Below, in pieces: positions 17,048 to 26,820 of a DNA stretch of 64,000 nt. A program made the position numbers and the translations under genes. Location of the stretch: contig CAUPIJ010000007.1 of assembly GCA_963511305.1 (NCBI GenBank), forward strand, positions 1 to 64,000. Reading direction: 5' to 3'. The notes beneath the pieces are model-generated. The model searched no databases, was not told the DNA's origin, and saw only the letters and a program-made list of their open reading frames with translations. The first letter of the stretch is position 1. Each line of letters starts with the position of its first letter. This DNA is from Propionimicrobium sp963511305 (GTDB lineage Bacteria; Actinomycetota; Actinomycetes; Propionibacteriales; Propionibacteriaceae).

Positions 17048-17121
17048 TTTTCTTTACTTAAGGAAGGCGGTGCTTGTAAAGCTTGGTTTGCAGGCTCGTC
17101 GTTTACCAGAAAGTGGTAACC

Positions 17122-17772
17122 ATGCATACGTTTAAAAATAAATTTATGTTTTTAATGCTGACTGCTGTCTTTATGCTATTTGTGCCTGCTTGTGGGAAAA
17201 GTGCTCAGCAAGACCCTAGCGGAAGTACCTCCCCCTATGTAGGGTCATTTTCGAACCCAGATGAATTAGAGCAGGAAGCCGCTGCCGGGGATGAAGACTT
17301 TCTAAGCTATCTGGATACACTTCCACAGGCTCCGCCTGCGAAGTCACATAAAGAATTTCTTCAGCAGGAGACTTCTTGGTGGCAAAGCATTTCAACTTGC
17401 ATGAACGAGAGGGGCTGGGCGAACATGAAAGTCGAGAATCCTGGCACGCCTTTGGTTTCGCTTTCTGGCGGTCCACCAGAAGGGCAAATAGAACCTTTTT
17501 ACGCAGATTTTAAAAAATGCGGACAAATGGCGGGTGCATCTCCCCAATACCCTGTAACGGATGAAAACATGGCTAACGCTCGATATGACGAGCTAACTAA
17601 GGTTGCTAATTGCCTAAAAGATCACGGCTATGAGGTTACTGAAGCTCCTTCCAGGCAAACTTTCGTGGATCAGGAAATGCGTAAAGAGCTAACTTGGGAC
17701 CCAAAGGCTGATGTCCTAACGAAAATAAGGCCAGAGGCCCTTTACGAAATGTGCCCATATGAGATTTCGTGA
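17122..17772 (+). CDS. Island lipoprotein, function unknown
   Basis: Not recognised. 216 residues from ATG 17122, with hydrophobic N-terminus MHTFKNKFMFLMLTAVFMLF and lipobox VPAC (Cys24), so it is a lipoprotein on the cell surface. The mature part is acidic with Cys pairs (STCMNERGW, KKCGQM, ANCLKDHGY, YEMCPYE), resembling small Cys-rich actinobacterial lipoproteins with repeated CMxxxGW/CLxxxGY half-motifs. Its end overlaps the next gene by 14 bp, so it belongs to the exporter operon and may be an accessory or immunity lipoprotein. AT-rich codon use. Confidence 0.7.
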   Translation: MHTFKNKFMFLMLTAVFMLFVPACGKSAQQDPSGSTSPYVGSFSNPDELEQEAAAGDEDFLSYLDTLPQAPPAKSHKEFLQQETSWWQSISTCMNERGWANMKVENPGTPLVSLSGGPPEGQIEPFYADFKKCGQMAGASPQYPVTDENMANARYDELTKVANCLKDHGYEVTEAPSRQTFVDQEMRKELTWDPKADVLTKIRPEALYEMCPYEIS

Positions 17773-18850
17773 AGAAATTAGAGATAGCATAAGAACTCCC
17801 AAGAAAAGAATCATTAAGACATTATTCATAACTACATTTATCTTTTTCTTAGGGCTGTCTCTAGGTTGGGCTGGGAAAGTGCTATTGGCTGCGCCAAAGC
17901 AGTTAGATTCTGGAAACGAATATGCGATTGTTGCTGCCGAATCTGGATCTTTGGGGCGTTCGATAAATTTAAATGTCAAAGCATCTTGGCAAACCGGACA
18001 GGAGATACTTAATCAATCTAGCGGAGTTTTGACTTCAAAAGATGTCGAGAATGGGCAATCAGTTAGTGTCGGTGATCTGGTCTATACCGCCGATTTGATT
18101 CCAGTTTTTGCTGCTCAAGGAGACGTCCCGGCGTTTAGAGAAATGACTATCGGAGTCGAAGGCAAAGACGTTGCGCAATTGCAAAGATTCCTGAACAGTG
18201 TCATAGGATTTGGCCTTTCTGATAAGGGTATTTTTGGCCCGGAAACTGAATATGCCGTAAAGGTTTGGCAAAGCAGAATAGGTATTGAACAGACAGGAAT
18301 TATTCCTTTAGGTCAGTTGCTTTTCCTGCCTCAATTGCCCGCATCTTTTGTCTGGAACGAAGAAGCTAAAACAGGAAGTCTGCTGGAGCAGGGGAAGCCA
18401 ATCGCTAAACTATTGGTGGGAGAACCAAACTTTTCGATGGTACTGCCTAAGGGTCAGCTTCAGATGGTATCTGAGGGTATGCGAGTTGAAATCAAACTGG
18501 CCGACAACGTTTGGGCTGCTCAGATCGGTCAAGTAACTAAAGATCCTGAAACCGGCGATGCAATTGCAGCATTGAAACCAATCGATGATGAAACTATCTG
18601 CGCAAAAAGCTGTTCGATTATCCCCATCGAAGGCAACGAGGCAATTCCAGCAACTATTTTTGTCGTTCCTGAAAAGAGCGGAATCATTATTCCTAATAAA
18701 GCCATCAGGGTTACTCAAAGCAGCAAGACGGTGGTTTTAGATGAAGGCGGTAGCGAATATCAAGTTGCAGTTTTGGCTACTGTCGCAGGGCGTTCAGTCG
18801 TTGAGGGAATCGAAGAAAACACTAAAATCAGGGTTTTCGGAAACGAGTGA
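17759..18850 (+). CDS. Membrane fusion protein with peptidoglycan-binding domain
   Basis: Periplasmic-adaptor-like protein of 363 residues. One N-terminal membrane anchor (about 21-45) is followed by a split beta-barrel or lipoyl-like region (SGVLTSKDVENGQSVSVGD), then a PG_binding_1 domain at about 130-195 (GKDVAQLQRFLN, GIFGPETEYAVKVWQ), then the second barrel half. This layout is common in Gram-positive MacA-like adaptors that hold an ABC exporter against the cell wall. It overlaps the lipoprotein gene upstream, and its TGA overlaps the ATPase start. I infer a role in exporting a peptide or lipid across the envelope. Confidence 0.85.
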   Translation: MRFREEIRDSIRTPKKRIIKTLFITTFIFFLGLSLGWAGKVLLAAPKQLDSGNEYAIVAAESGSLGRSINLNVKASWQTGQEILNQSSGVLTSKDVENGQSVSVGDLVYTADLIPVFAAQGDVPAFREMTIGVEGKDVAQLQRFLNSVIGFGLSDKGIFGPETEYAVKVWQSRIGIEQTGIIPLGQLLFLPQLPASFVWNEEAKTGSLLEQGKPIAKLLVGEPNFSMVLPKGQLQMVSEGMRVEIKLADNVWAAQIGQVTKDPETGDAIAALKPIDDETICAKSCSIIPIEGNEAIPATIFVVPEKSGIIIPNKAIRVTQSSKTVVLDEGGSEYQVAVLATVAGRSVVEGIEENTKIRVFGNE

Positions 18851-19524
18851 ATATGGCGCTTCTAGAAGCCAGATCCCTTTCGTATACGTACCCAAAGTCC
18901 TCTCGAGCAGTAGTTGAGGATTGGTCCTGCGCTTTTGAAGAAGGCCAGGTCTCGGCTATTACCGGAAAATCCGGTTGCGGGAAATCAACTCGGCTGTTTC
19001 TTTTAGCACTTTTAGTTAAGCCCACCGGTGGGGAAATATTTTTTTCTGGAAATAGGGTCGATAACCTGAAAGATGCCCAGAGATCGAATATAAGGGCTAG
19101 AGATTTTGGTTTTGTTTTTCAAGACTCAGCGTTAGATCTGACCCGAAGCGTTTTAGATAATGTCACCGAATCAAGCCTCTATAGAGGTGCCAACAGGAAA
19201 GAAGAACAAGCCAAGGCGGTTGAACTTCTAGCTAGAGTCGAGGTGTCTGTCCCATTAGATCGTCGTCCAGGTCAGATTTCCGGGGGCCAAGCACAAAGAA
19301 TCGCACTATGTCGTGCCTTAGTCGGAAACCCAAAAGTGATCTTTGCAGATGAACCTACTGGCAACCTGGATGTCGAAAGTGGCACAGTGGTCATGGGCAT
19401 GCTTAAGGAAGCTGCGAACGATGGCGCCAGCGTCATTCTCGTCACGCACGACCCAAAAGTTGCGAAACTCTCAGATCAGCGGATAGATATATCCTCCTTG
19501 CTCGTTGGATACGAAGATGAGTAA
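18847..19524 (+). CDS. MacB/LolD-type ABC transporter ATPase
   Basis: ATP-binding subunit of 225 residues. Walker A GKSGCGKST, Q-loop FGFVFQDSALDL, signature ISGGQAQRIALCRAL (Ile in place of the usual Leu), Walker B VIFADEP followed by TGNLD, and switch His in VTHD. ADEPTGNLD is typical of the MacB/LolD/FtsE group that drives mechanotransmission exporters. GTG 18847 overlaps the MFP stop; ATG 18853 is an alternative start two codons on. It partners with the permease that follows. Confidence 0.9.
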   Translation: MNMALLEARSLSYTYPKSSRAVVEDWSCAFEEGQVSAITGKSGCGKSTRLFLLALLVKPTGGEIFFSGNRVDNLKDAQRSNIRARDFGFVFQDSALDLTRSVLDNVTESSLYRGANRKEEQAKAVELLARVEVSVPLDRRPGQISGGQAQRIALCRALVGNPKVIFADEPTGNLDVESGTVVMGMLKEAANDGASVILVTHDPKVAKLSDQRIDISSLLVGYEDE

Positions 19525-20632
19525 TACATTTTTCCGTAAAACCTGGCCGTGGGTTATAGAGGTTTTGGTAACAATACGCGCGCAAATGGTCACTTCAATG
19601 ATCATTTTTCTCATCACTTTAGGAGCAAGCAGCGTAATCATTTTTACGTCTGGTTATAGCGCTGCAGCGCAAAAGAAAGTATTAGACACCGTTGACCAGG
19701 CGGGGACACGTTCGATAGAAATTCGTTCCATAAAAGGAAGCCCCGGTTTCGACATGGACCTGCTGAACGTCATCTCCGGATACGACATTGTTGAAAGTGT
19801 CATAGGTTTTTCTGGAGCATTCGATGTGTCGGCTGCTGAAAACCCCGATGGCACCCGCGTAGCGGCAAGGAAAGTTTACGGTGATCTAGCGGGGCGACTA
19901 TATGACGAGATCGGCGTCGTTGGGCTGAAAACGCAGCCGGCGCTTGCTGCGGGAGAGAGCCTGCGAAGACTAGGGCTACCAGAAGGCGGAGCAGTGCGAA
20001 TGGCCATCGATGGCCCAGACTTCCAAGTAATCAAAAACATCGAAATTCCGGATTATCTGGATAAACTGATGCCGCTAATTTTGATTCCACAAAATGACCG
20101 AAACGCTCAAATAGAGACGTTAATAATTACCGCAGACAAGCCGGAAAACCTCTCACTGCTAACAGATCTAGTCCACGACCTGCTGTCCGGAATAGATCCC
20201 GAAACGTATTCCTTTAGCACTTCCCAAGAGTTTGCTAGCCTTCGTTCAGCATTAGATGGGGCAATGACAGCTAACTCCCACAAGTTGATCGTCGCTAGTC
20301 TTGCTGCAGGTGCACTATCGGTGATGCTTGTTGCATGGGCGACAGTTTTGCTGCGACGAAAAGACTACGGCCGACGACGCGCACTTGGTGCCACGCGAGG
20401 GGCAATAATCGCTATCTCTTTGGCCCAGATTGGGGCGGTGACTTTAGCGGGAACTTTTTTCGGCGTTTGCACGTCTTTAGCAGTTTTCGCTTTGCGTTGG
20501 TCACAGCTGCCACCGTTAGAATTCTGTGGCTCGGTAGTTGCTGCCCTAACGGCATTAAGCATTTGTTTTTCTTTCCTGCCTGCGCTTTGGGCAGCAGGAA
20601 GAGACCCACTGGTTGAACTTAGAGTCCCCTAG
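19517..20632 (+). CDS. FtsX/MacB-type ABC permease
   Basis: Membrane subunit of 371 residues: one N-terminal helix (about 25-48), an extracytoplasmic domain of about 220 residues (MacB-PCD-like), then three helices at the C-terminus. The RRKDYGRRRALGATRGAI loop between the last helices is the FtsX-domain signature that contacts the ATPase. ATG 19517 overlaps the ATPase end by eight bases, indicating coupling. It ends the AT-rich operon; a terminator follows. Confidence 0.85.
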   Translation: MSNTFFRKTWPWVIEVLVTIRAQMVTSMIIFLITLGASSVIIFTSGYSAAAQKKVLDTVDQAGTRSIEIRSIKGSPGFDMDLLNVISGYDIVESVIGFSGAFDVSAAENPDGTRVAARKVYGDLAGRLYDEIGVVGLKTQPALAAGESLRRLGLPEGGAVRMAIDGPDFQVIKNIEIPDYLDKLMPLILIPQNDRNAQIETLIITADKPENLSLLTDLVHDLLSGIDPETYSFSTSQEFASLRSALDGAMTANSHKLIVASLAAGALSVMLVAWATVLLRRKDYGRRRALGATRGAIIAISLAQIGAVTLAGTFFGVCTSLAVFALRWSQLPPLEFCGSVVAALTALSICFSFLPALWAAGRDPLVELRVP

Positions 20633-20641
20633 CGGTAGTTA

Positions 20642-20664
20642 CCATCAGCTATTGATGGGTTTTG
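20642..20664 (+). terminator. Terminator of the island operon
   Basis: CCATCA-GCTAT-TGATGG perfect 6-bp stem followed by GTTTTG, ten bases after the permease stop. It marks the right end of the inserted operon, before rimO. Confidence 0.7.
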
Positions 20665-20692
20665 CGCTTCGTGGTGGATAATTGGATACGAA

Positions 20693-22078
20693 ATGATATC
20701 TAAACTCGACTCTAAAACATCCGTTGCTATGGTGACTCTCGGCTGCGCTCGTAATGACGTTGATTCCGAGGAACTCGCCGCACGGCTGGACGCCGGGGGC
20801 TTCGAACTGGTGCCCGAGGCCGCCGACGCTGACGTGATCGTGGTTAACACCTGCGGATTCATCGAACAGGCCAAGAAGGATTCAATCGACACGCTACTGG
20901 CAGCCAACGATCAGAAGACCTCGGGCAAGGCTCAGGCGGTGGTCGCCGTTGGTTGCATGGCCGAGCGCTACGGCGACGAGTTGGCCGAGGCTTTGCCCGA
21001 GGCCGACGCCGTGCTGAGCTTCGACGACTATCCCGATATCTCCAAGCGCCTTCGCGATATCCTCTCCGGCGCTCATTTGCAGGCGCACAAGCCGCAGGAT
21101 CGCCGCACTCTGCTGCCGCTCACCCCGATCAAGCGTTCGGCTAAGCGGGTCAAGAGTTCCGGGCGCCGGCGGCTGACCAGCGGGCCATATTCGCCGCTGA
21201 AGATCGCCTCCGGCTGTGATCGGCGCTGCGCGTTCTGTGCCATTCCGGCATTCCGCGGCTCATATATTTCCAGGCCTGTCGATGAGATCGTCGAAGAGGC
21301 GCAGTGGCTGGTCGAAAATGGCGTCAAGGAGGTCATGCTGGTCAGCGAGAACACCTCCAGCTACGGCAAGGATCTGGGTGAGCGACGAGGACTCATCCCG
21401 CTGCTCCGTGAGCTAAACGAGGTCGATGGGCTGGAGCGCATTCGGGTGAGCTATCTGCAGCCGGCGGAGATCTATCCGGGGCTGCTGGAGACCATGACCT
21501 CGCTTGAGCGGGTCTGCTCGTACTTCGACATCTCTTTCCAGCACGCCTCGCCGAGCGTGCTGCGAAGGATGCGTCGTTTCGGCGATGAAGATAACTTCCT
21601 GAAGTTGCTGGAGAACGTCAGGCAGCTTGACCCGGCCAGCGGTGCTCGGAGCAACTTCATCGTTGGCTTCCCCGGCGAAACTCGGGAAGACTTCGACATG
21701 CTCTGCGACTTCGTGCAGAAGTCGCGACTGGACGTGATGGGCGTCTTCGCCTATTCCGATGAGGAGGGCACCGAGGGCGAGCGGCTCGAGGGGCACCTGC
21801 CGGCCGAGGTCGTCGAGGAGCGCACCCGCGTTCTCACCGATCTCGTTACGCAGCTGATCGATCAACGTGCAGCCGAGCGGGTGGGCGAGAAGGCTAGTGT
21901 CTTGATCGAGTCGATTGATGACAACGGCGTGGTCGGGCGCGCGGCTCACCAAGGGCCCGAAGTGGACGGCGAAACAACGATATTGGACGCATCGCCTGAG
22001 GCGGTGCGAGTTGGCGATATTGTAGATGCGGTAGTCGTCGATAGTTTTGGTGCTGACTTGATGGCAGAGCAGCGCTAG
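20693..22078 (+). CDS. rimO: Ribosomal protein S12 methylthiotransferase
   Basis: Radical SAM enzyme that methylthiolates Asp of ribosomal protein S12, 461 residues. The N-terminal MTTase domain has cysteines in TLGCARN (Cys18), NTCGF and GCMAE. The radical SAM cluster motif CDRRCAFC uses Cys175, Cys179 and Cys182, and a C-terminal TRAM domain ends the protein. GCARN and the DSEE start separate it from MiaB, which is also present here. It heads the rimO-pgsA-cinA cluster, which normally follows ftsK in actinobacteria. Confidence 0.94.
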   Translation: MISKLDSKTSVAMVTLGCARNDVDSEELAARLDAGGFELVPEAADADVIVVNTCGFIEQAKKDSIDTLLAANDQKTSGKAQAVVAVGCMAERYGDELAEALPEADAVLSFDDYPDISKRLRDILSGAHLQAHKPQDRRTLLPLTPIKRSAKRVKSSGRRRLTSGPYSPLKIASGCDRRCAFCAIPAFRGSYISRPVDEIVEEAQWLVENGVKEVMLVSENTSSYGKDLGERRGLIPLLRELNEVDGLERIRVSYLQPAEIYPGLLETMTSLERVCSYFDISFQHASPSVLRRMRRFGDEDNFLKLLENVRQLDPASGARSNFIVGFPGETREDFDMLCDFVQKSRLDVMGVFAYSDEEGTEGERLEGHLPAEVVEERTRVLTDLVTQLIDQRAAERVGEKASVLIESIDDNGVVGRAAHQGPEVDGETTILDASPEAVRVGDIVDAVVVDSFGADLMAEQR

Positions 22079-22094
22079 GCATTATCACTAGGCG

Positions 22095-22766
22095 GTGGGG
22101 AAAATTTCTGAGCAGAGCGACAGCAAACCGAAGCTGGGTTTCAAACTGAATGTGCCGAACATTCTGACGCTGCTTCGAATTGCGTTGGTGCCTGTTTTCT
22201 TTATCGTCTTCCTTAGCCACCCGCACAGCCAGCAGTGGCGATTTTGGGCGACGATAGTTTTCCTGGTCGCGATTCTGACCGATCTTTTTGACGGCAAGAT
22301 CGCCCGGAAATACAACATGATCACGAATTTCGGCAAGATCTGGGATTCGATCGCCGACAAGGCATTGACGGGCGTGGGCTTCATCGTGCTTTCCATCGTC
22401 GGAGAATTGCCGTGGTGGATGACGGCGATAATTCTGCTGCGCGAGTGGGGCATCACGGCGATGCGCTTCGTGGTGCTTAAATACGGCGTGATGGCCGCGA
22501 ATCGCGGCGGCAAGTTGAAGACGGTGGTGCAGGCGGTGGCGCTGATCATGTTCCTGATCTGGCTGCCGTCGCTGGGGGCGCTCTGGTATGTGCCCAAGTG
22601 GATCGTCATGTGGGCGGCTTTCTTGCTGACGGTCTACACGGGCATCGAATACCTCTTCGAGGCTGATCGGCTTCGCAAGGCCTCGCTGAAGGCGGGACAC
22701 CCGGTGGACATCTCTATTGTCGAGCAGGAGCCGTTCATCAAGAAAATCTTCAAGGGCAAGAAGTGA
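22095..22766 (+). CDS. pgsA: CDP-diacylglycerol--glycerol-3-phosphate 3-phosphatidyltransferase
   Basis: Makes phosphatidylglycerophosphate, the committed step of phosphatidylglycerol synthesis. 223 residues with several membrane helices. The CDP-alcohol phosphotransferase motif appears as DLFDGKIARKYNMITNFGK followed by WDSIADK, with all four Asp and the Gly present. GTG start. NVPNILTLLRI is the usual opening of the first helix. It overlaps cinA by four bases. Confidence 0.92.
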   Translation: MGKISEQSDSKPKLGFKLNVPNILTLLRIALVPVFFIVFLSHPHSQQWRFWATIVFLVAILTDLFDGKIARKYNMITNFGKIWDSIADKALTGVGFIVLSIVGELPWWMTAIILLREWGITAMRFVVLKYGVMAANRGGKLKTVVQAVALIMFLIWLPSLGALWYVPKWIVMWAAFLLTVYTGIEYLFEADRLRKASLKAGHPVDISIVEQEPFIKKIFKGKK

Positions 22767-23233
22767 GCGTCGCCGCCGAGGTGCTTGCCGAGCTGGGGCG
22801 CAAAAATCTGACGCTGGCTACTTGCGAGTCGCTGACCGGCGGCTTGATCGGTGCCGAGCTAACCACCGTGCCGGGTGCGTCGAAGGTTTATCGCGGCGGT
22901 TTCATCACCTACGCCAGCGACCTTAAGACGAGCCTGGTTGGCGTCAGCGCAGAGCACGTCAGGGACTTCGGTGTGATCAACGCCTATACTGCTGAGCAGA
23001 TGGCGGCGGGCGCGGCCGAGCAGGCCGCCAGCGACGTTGCCCTTGCCGTGACTGGTGTCGCCGGCCCGGACCCTCAAGACGGCAACCCGCCGGGAGTGGT
23101 CTGGGTTGGCTACTCAATCTGCGGACGGAGGGGTTCGAGGCAGCTGAGCTTGAGCGGTGAGCGTGATGAGATTCGTGCGCAGACCACTCAGCAGGCGCTG
23201 CTGGTGCTGCTGGAGGAGCTGGGTGGCAGCTAG
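22763..23233 (+). CDS. cinA: Nicotinamide-nucleotide amidase (CinA C-terminal type)
   Basis: 156-residue stand-alone PncC/CinA-C domain that deamidates NMN in pyridine nucleotide recycling. TCESLTGGLIGAELT carries the active-site Ser and Lys-proximal motif, and ALAVTGVAGPD is the second signature. The longer N-terminal MoeA-like half of full CinA is absent, as usual in actinobacteria. GTG start overlaps the pgsA stop. Confidence 0.9.
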   Translation: MSVAAEVLAELGRKNLTLATCESLTGGLIGAELTTVPGASKVYRGGFITYASDLKTSLVGVSAEHVRDFGVINAYTAEQMAAGAAEQAASDVALAVTGVAGPDPQDGNPPGVVWVGYSICGRRGSRQLSLSGERDEIRAQTTQQALLVLLEELGGS

Positions 23234-23261
23234 CACTTTTGCCATGTCGTAATCTGGTTTG

Positions 23262-23456
23262 GTGCGTGAACAGGAGTTGTGGGCCAAGCTGAAGAAAGCC
23301 CTGGGGGAACCGTACTACTTGGTGTGGACCGAACAAACTGCCGTGCCGGACTTGGGCTCTAGGACTGTTCGGCAGGCGCTGGACGATGGCGTCAGGTCTA
23401 AGGATATCTGGCGGGCGGTGTGGAGCTTTTTGGGGCTTCCGGATAGGGAACGCTAG
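23262..23456 (+). CDS. DUF3046 family protein
   Basis: 64-residue actinobacterial protein of unknown function, conserved between cinA and recA. GSRTVRQALDDGVRSKDIWRAVWSF matches the family core (in others GxRTVxxALxxGxxPKxVWRA). It starts at GTG 23262, six bases after a TAATCT box at 23250-23255, so it is probably leaderless. Confidence 0.8.
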   Translation: MREQELWAKLKKALGEPYYLVWTEQTAVPDLGSRTVRQALDDGVRSKDIWRAVWSFLGLPDRER

Positions 23457-23467
23457 CGTGGCGCAAC

Positions 23468-23496
23468 TTTAATTCGAACACTTGTTCGGCTATTCT
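23468..23496 (+). promoter_or_regulatory. recA promoter with LexA (SOS) box
   Basis: CGAACACTTGTTCG at 23475-23488 is an exact match to the actinobacterial SOS box CGAAC-N4-GTTCG. It lies between a TTTAAT -35 (23468-23473) and a TATTCT -10 (23491-23496), 17 bp apart, so LexA would block RNA polymerase. The leader to recA is about 140 nt and has short inverted repeats around 23510-23535. Confidence 0.88.
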
Positions 23497-23643
23497 TTTG
23501 GCTATCGAGTGTTGACCAAAACACCGCGGGTGTTGTCGTGGTGAATTTTTGTCAGTGCCGTTAACTACAGTGCTAGTCGTAAATAAAAACAGGTTTTACC
23601 GATGTCCAGAGTCGGTTAGAAATATAGGAAGGTCGGGTGCGAA

Positions 23644-24698
<1,055 letters not shown>

Positions 24699-24705
<7 letters not shown>

Positions 24706-25199
24706 GTGACGAGGAAGCCAAAAAAGAGGACGCTTTAGCCCTGGCCAGAAGGCTTGCGCTAAAGCGCCTCGATCGGCGCTCCTACAGCCGCGCCGAGCTC
24801 CAGGAATACCTGATCGGCAAAGAGATCGATAGCTCCGCGGTGACGCAGGTGTTGGACAGGTTCGAAGAGGTCGGGCTTGTCAACGACCGTGCATATGCCG
24901 AGACCTGGGTCAGGTATCGCTATGAAAACAGAAAGCTATCCAGAAAAGCCATCGCGATGGAGCTGCGGCGCAAGGGTGTCGCGGAGCACCTTATCGAAGA
25001 TGCCCTGGAGGCCATTGACGGTGACGACGAGTATCGTGCGGCGCAGCAGCTTGCGCAGAAGAAGGCGCGAACTCTCGGCTCGGTCGACAGGCAGGTTGCC
25101 TATCGTCGGATAGCGGGTTATCTAGCCAGGCGGGGTTATTCTTCGTCTCTGGTCCACGAGGTCGTGGCCGGGGTTTTGCAAGACTGGGAGTCGCAGTAG
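24699..25199 (+). CDS. recX: Regulatory protein RecX with no canonical start codon
   Basis: Inhibitor of RecA filaments. Conserved RecX sequence begins right after recA: from about 24711 the frame reads EEAKKEDALALARRLALKR, and RRSYSRAELQEYL, DRAYAETWVRYR and AMELRRKGV follow, about 163 residues in all. The open frame extends back only to 24693 and contains no ATG, GTG or TTG before GTG 24840, which would delete the first helical repeat. The only near-start is ATT 24699, overlapping the recA end. A GTG at 24706 in the next frame would fit perfectly if one base had been lost in codon 2. So a base-call error, a start lesion or an ATT start is likely. Confidence 0.75.
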
Positions 25200-25326
25200 C
25201 TTCTTCGATCCGATGAGCCTCGACTTAGGTCTAACCAATCGTCTGATTACCGGCAACCCGATATGCTCGGAATAGCACAAATTAAATGTGAGTTTGTGTG
25301 CTGAAAAAATAGACGAGGAGAACAAT

Positions 25327-26781
25327 ATGCCCATCATCATGATGTGGGTTGCGCTTGGGCTCCTTTTCGTTAACTTGATTGTTTTGGTTTCGGCCTCGGT
25401 TCGCGGAGCACGCGAGGATGAAGCTGATAAGGAAAAATCTCTGGCGCTCGAAAAACAGAGCGCCGTTCTTGCTGAGCGTCAACAGAAGTTGAACGAGCGG
25501 GAGGACAACCTCACCGCGGAGAGCAAGCGACTCAGGGAAGAGTCCTCTCGAATCAGCGAAGAGCTCGCCCGCGTCCGTGAGCGCAGGGACGAGATCGAGA
25601 ACGCCAAAGATGAGTTAGCGAAATCCCAAGAGCTGGTAACTAGCGAGTTGGAGCGCATCAGCGGACTAACTCATGAGGAGGCCCGCGAGCAGATCATCGC
25701 CAAGGTTGAGTCGGACGCCAAGCTGCGCGCCAGCAAGCTCGCCAAGAAGATTAGCGATGAAATCATCAACGACGCTCAGAATAAGGCAAAAAAGGTAGTA
25801 GTCACCGCGATTCAGCGGGTCGCTGCTGAGCAGACCTCGGAGTCCGTTATCACCACGGTGGATCTGCCGTCGGACGACATGAAGGGCCGGATTATCGGTC
25901 GGGAAGGCCGAAACATTCGGGTTCTCGAGCAGGTGACAGGGGTGAACGTGATCATCGACGACACGCCTGGAGTGGTGCTGCTCAGCTGCTTCGACCCGGT
26001 ACGTCGCGAGGCGGCCAGGTTGACGCTGAACGAGCTTGTGGCAGACGGCCGAATAAATCCTGCGCGCATTGAGGAAATGCACAAACGCAGTGAGGAGGAG
26101 GTTGCGGATAGCTGCCGTCGAGCCGCCGTCGAGGCGTTGAATAGCCTGAATATCACCGACATCGCCGAGCAGTTGCTGCCGGTGATCGGCGCTCTGCAAT
26201 ACCGCACCAGTTACGGGCAAAATGTTCTGCAGCACATGGTCGAATGTGGCCGACTGGGTGGCGCGATGGCCGCCGAACTCGGTCTGGACGTCGACAGCTG
26301 CAAGCGTGCCGCATTCATGCACGACATCGGCAAGGCTGTCGTCACTTCCGGTGACGGTTCGCACGCCCTTGAGGGCGCGGAGCTCGCCAAACGCTATGGC
26401 GAATCAGAAGAGGTGGTCAACGCGATTGCTTCCCACCACGGCGAGGTTCCCATGACGTGTGTCGAGGCAGCACTTGCTCAGGCCGCGGACTCGATCTCCG
26501 GCTCCAGGCCTGGCGCTCGACGCGAGAGCCTGGAAAGCTATGTACACCGCCTGGAGCGTATCGAGCAGATCGGTCTGCAGCACGACGGCGTGGACCGCGT
26601 CTACGCCATGCAGTCCGGCCGCGAGGTTCGAGTCATGGTGTTGCCCGACAGGGTGCCCGATAGCAAGACCCAGCAGCTGGCCGACCAGATCGCTGACGAG
26701 ATTCAGAACGAGCTAACCTACCCTGGAAACGTCAAGGTCATGGTGGTTAGAGAGTCTCGGGCAACCGCCACCGCCTCTTAG
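25327..26781 (+). CDS. rny: Ribonuclease Y
   Basis: Membrane-anchored endoribonuclease for mRNA turnover, 484 residues. An N-terminal membrane helix (MMWVALGLLFVNLIVLVSAS) is followed by a long charged coiled coil to about residue 175, a KH domain (GRIIGREGRNIRVLEQVTG) and an HD domain with HDIGKA and the metal His/Asp pair. ATG 25327 is chosen over the frame start at 25288: GAGGAG lies six bases upstream and the membrane helix follows at once. Confidence 0.93.
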   Translation: MPIIMMWVALGLLFVNLIVLVSASVRGAREDEADKEKSLALEKQSAVLAERQQKLNEREDNLTAESKRLREESSRISEELARVRERRDEIENAKDELAKSQELVTSELERISGLTHEEAREQIIAKVESDAKLRASKLAKKISDEIINDAQNKAKKVVVTAIQRVAAEQTSESVITTVDLPSDDMKGRIIGREGRNIRVLEQVTGVNVIIDDTPGVVLLSCFDPVRREAARLTLNELVADGRINPARIEEMHKRSEEEVADSCRRAAVEALNSLNITDIAEQLLPVIGALQYRTSYGQNVLQHMVECGRLGGAMAAELGLDVDSCKRAAFMHDIGKAVVTSGDGSHALEGAELAKRYGESEEVVNAIASHHGEVPMTCVEAALAQAADSISGSRPGARRESLESYVHRLERIEQIGLQHDGVDRVYAMQSGREVRVMVLPDRVPDSKTQQLADQIADEIQNELTYPGNVKVMVVRESRATATAS

Positions 26782-26820
26782 TACGCCGTCTTGGTCAGAT
26801 CGTCTAAACTGCCGTGAGTC

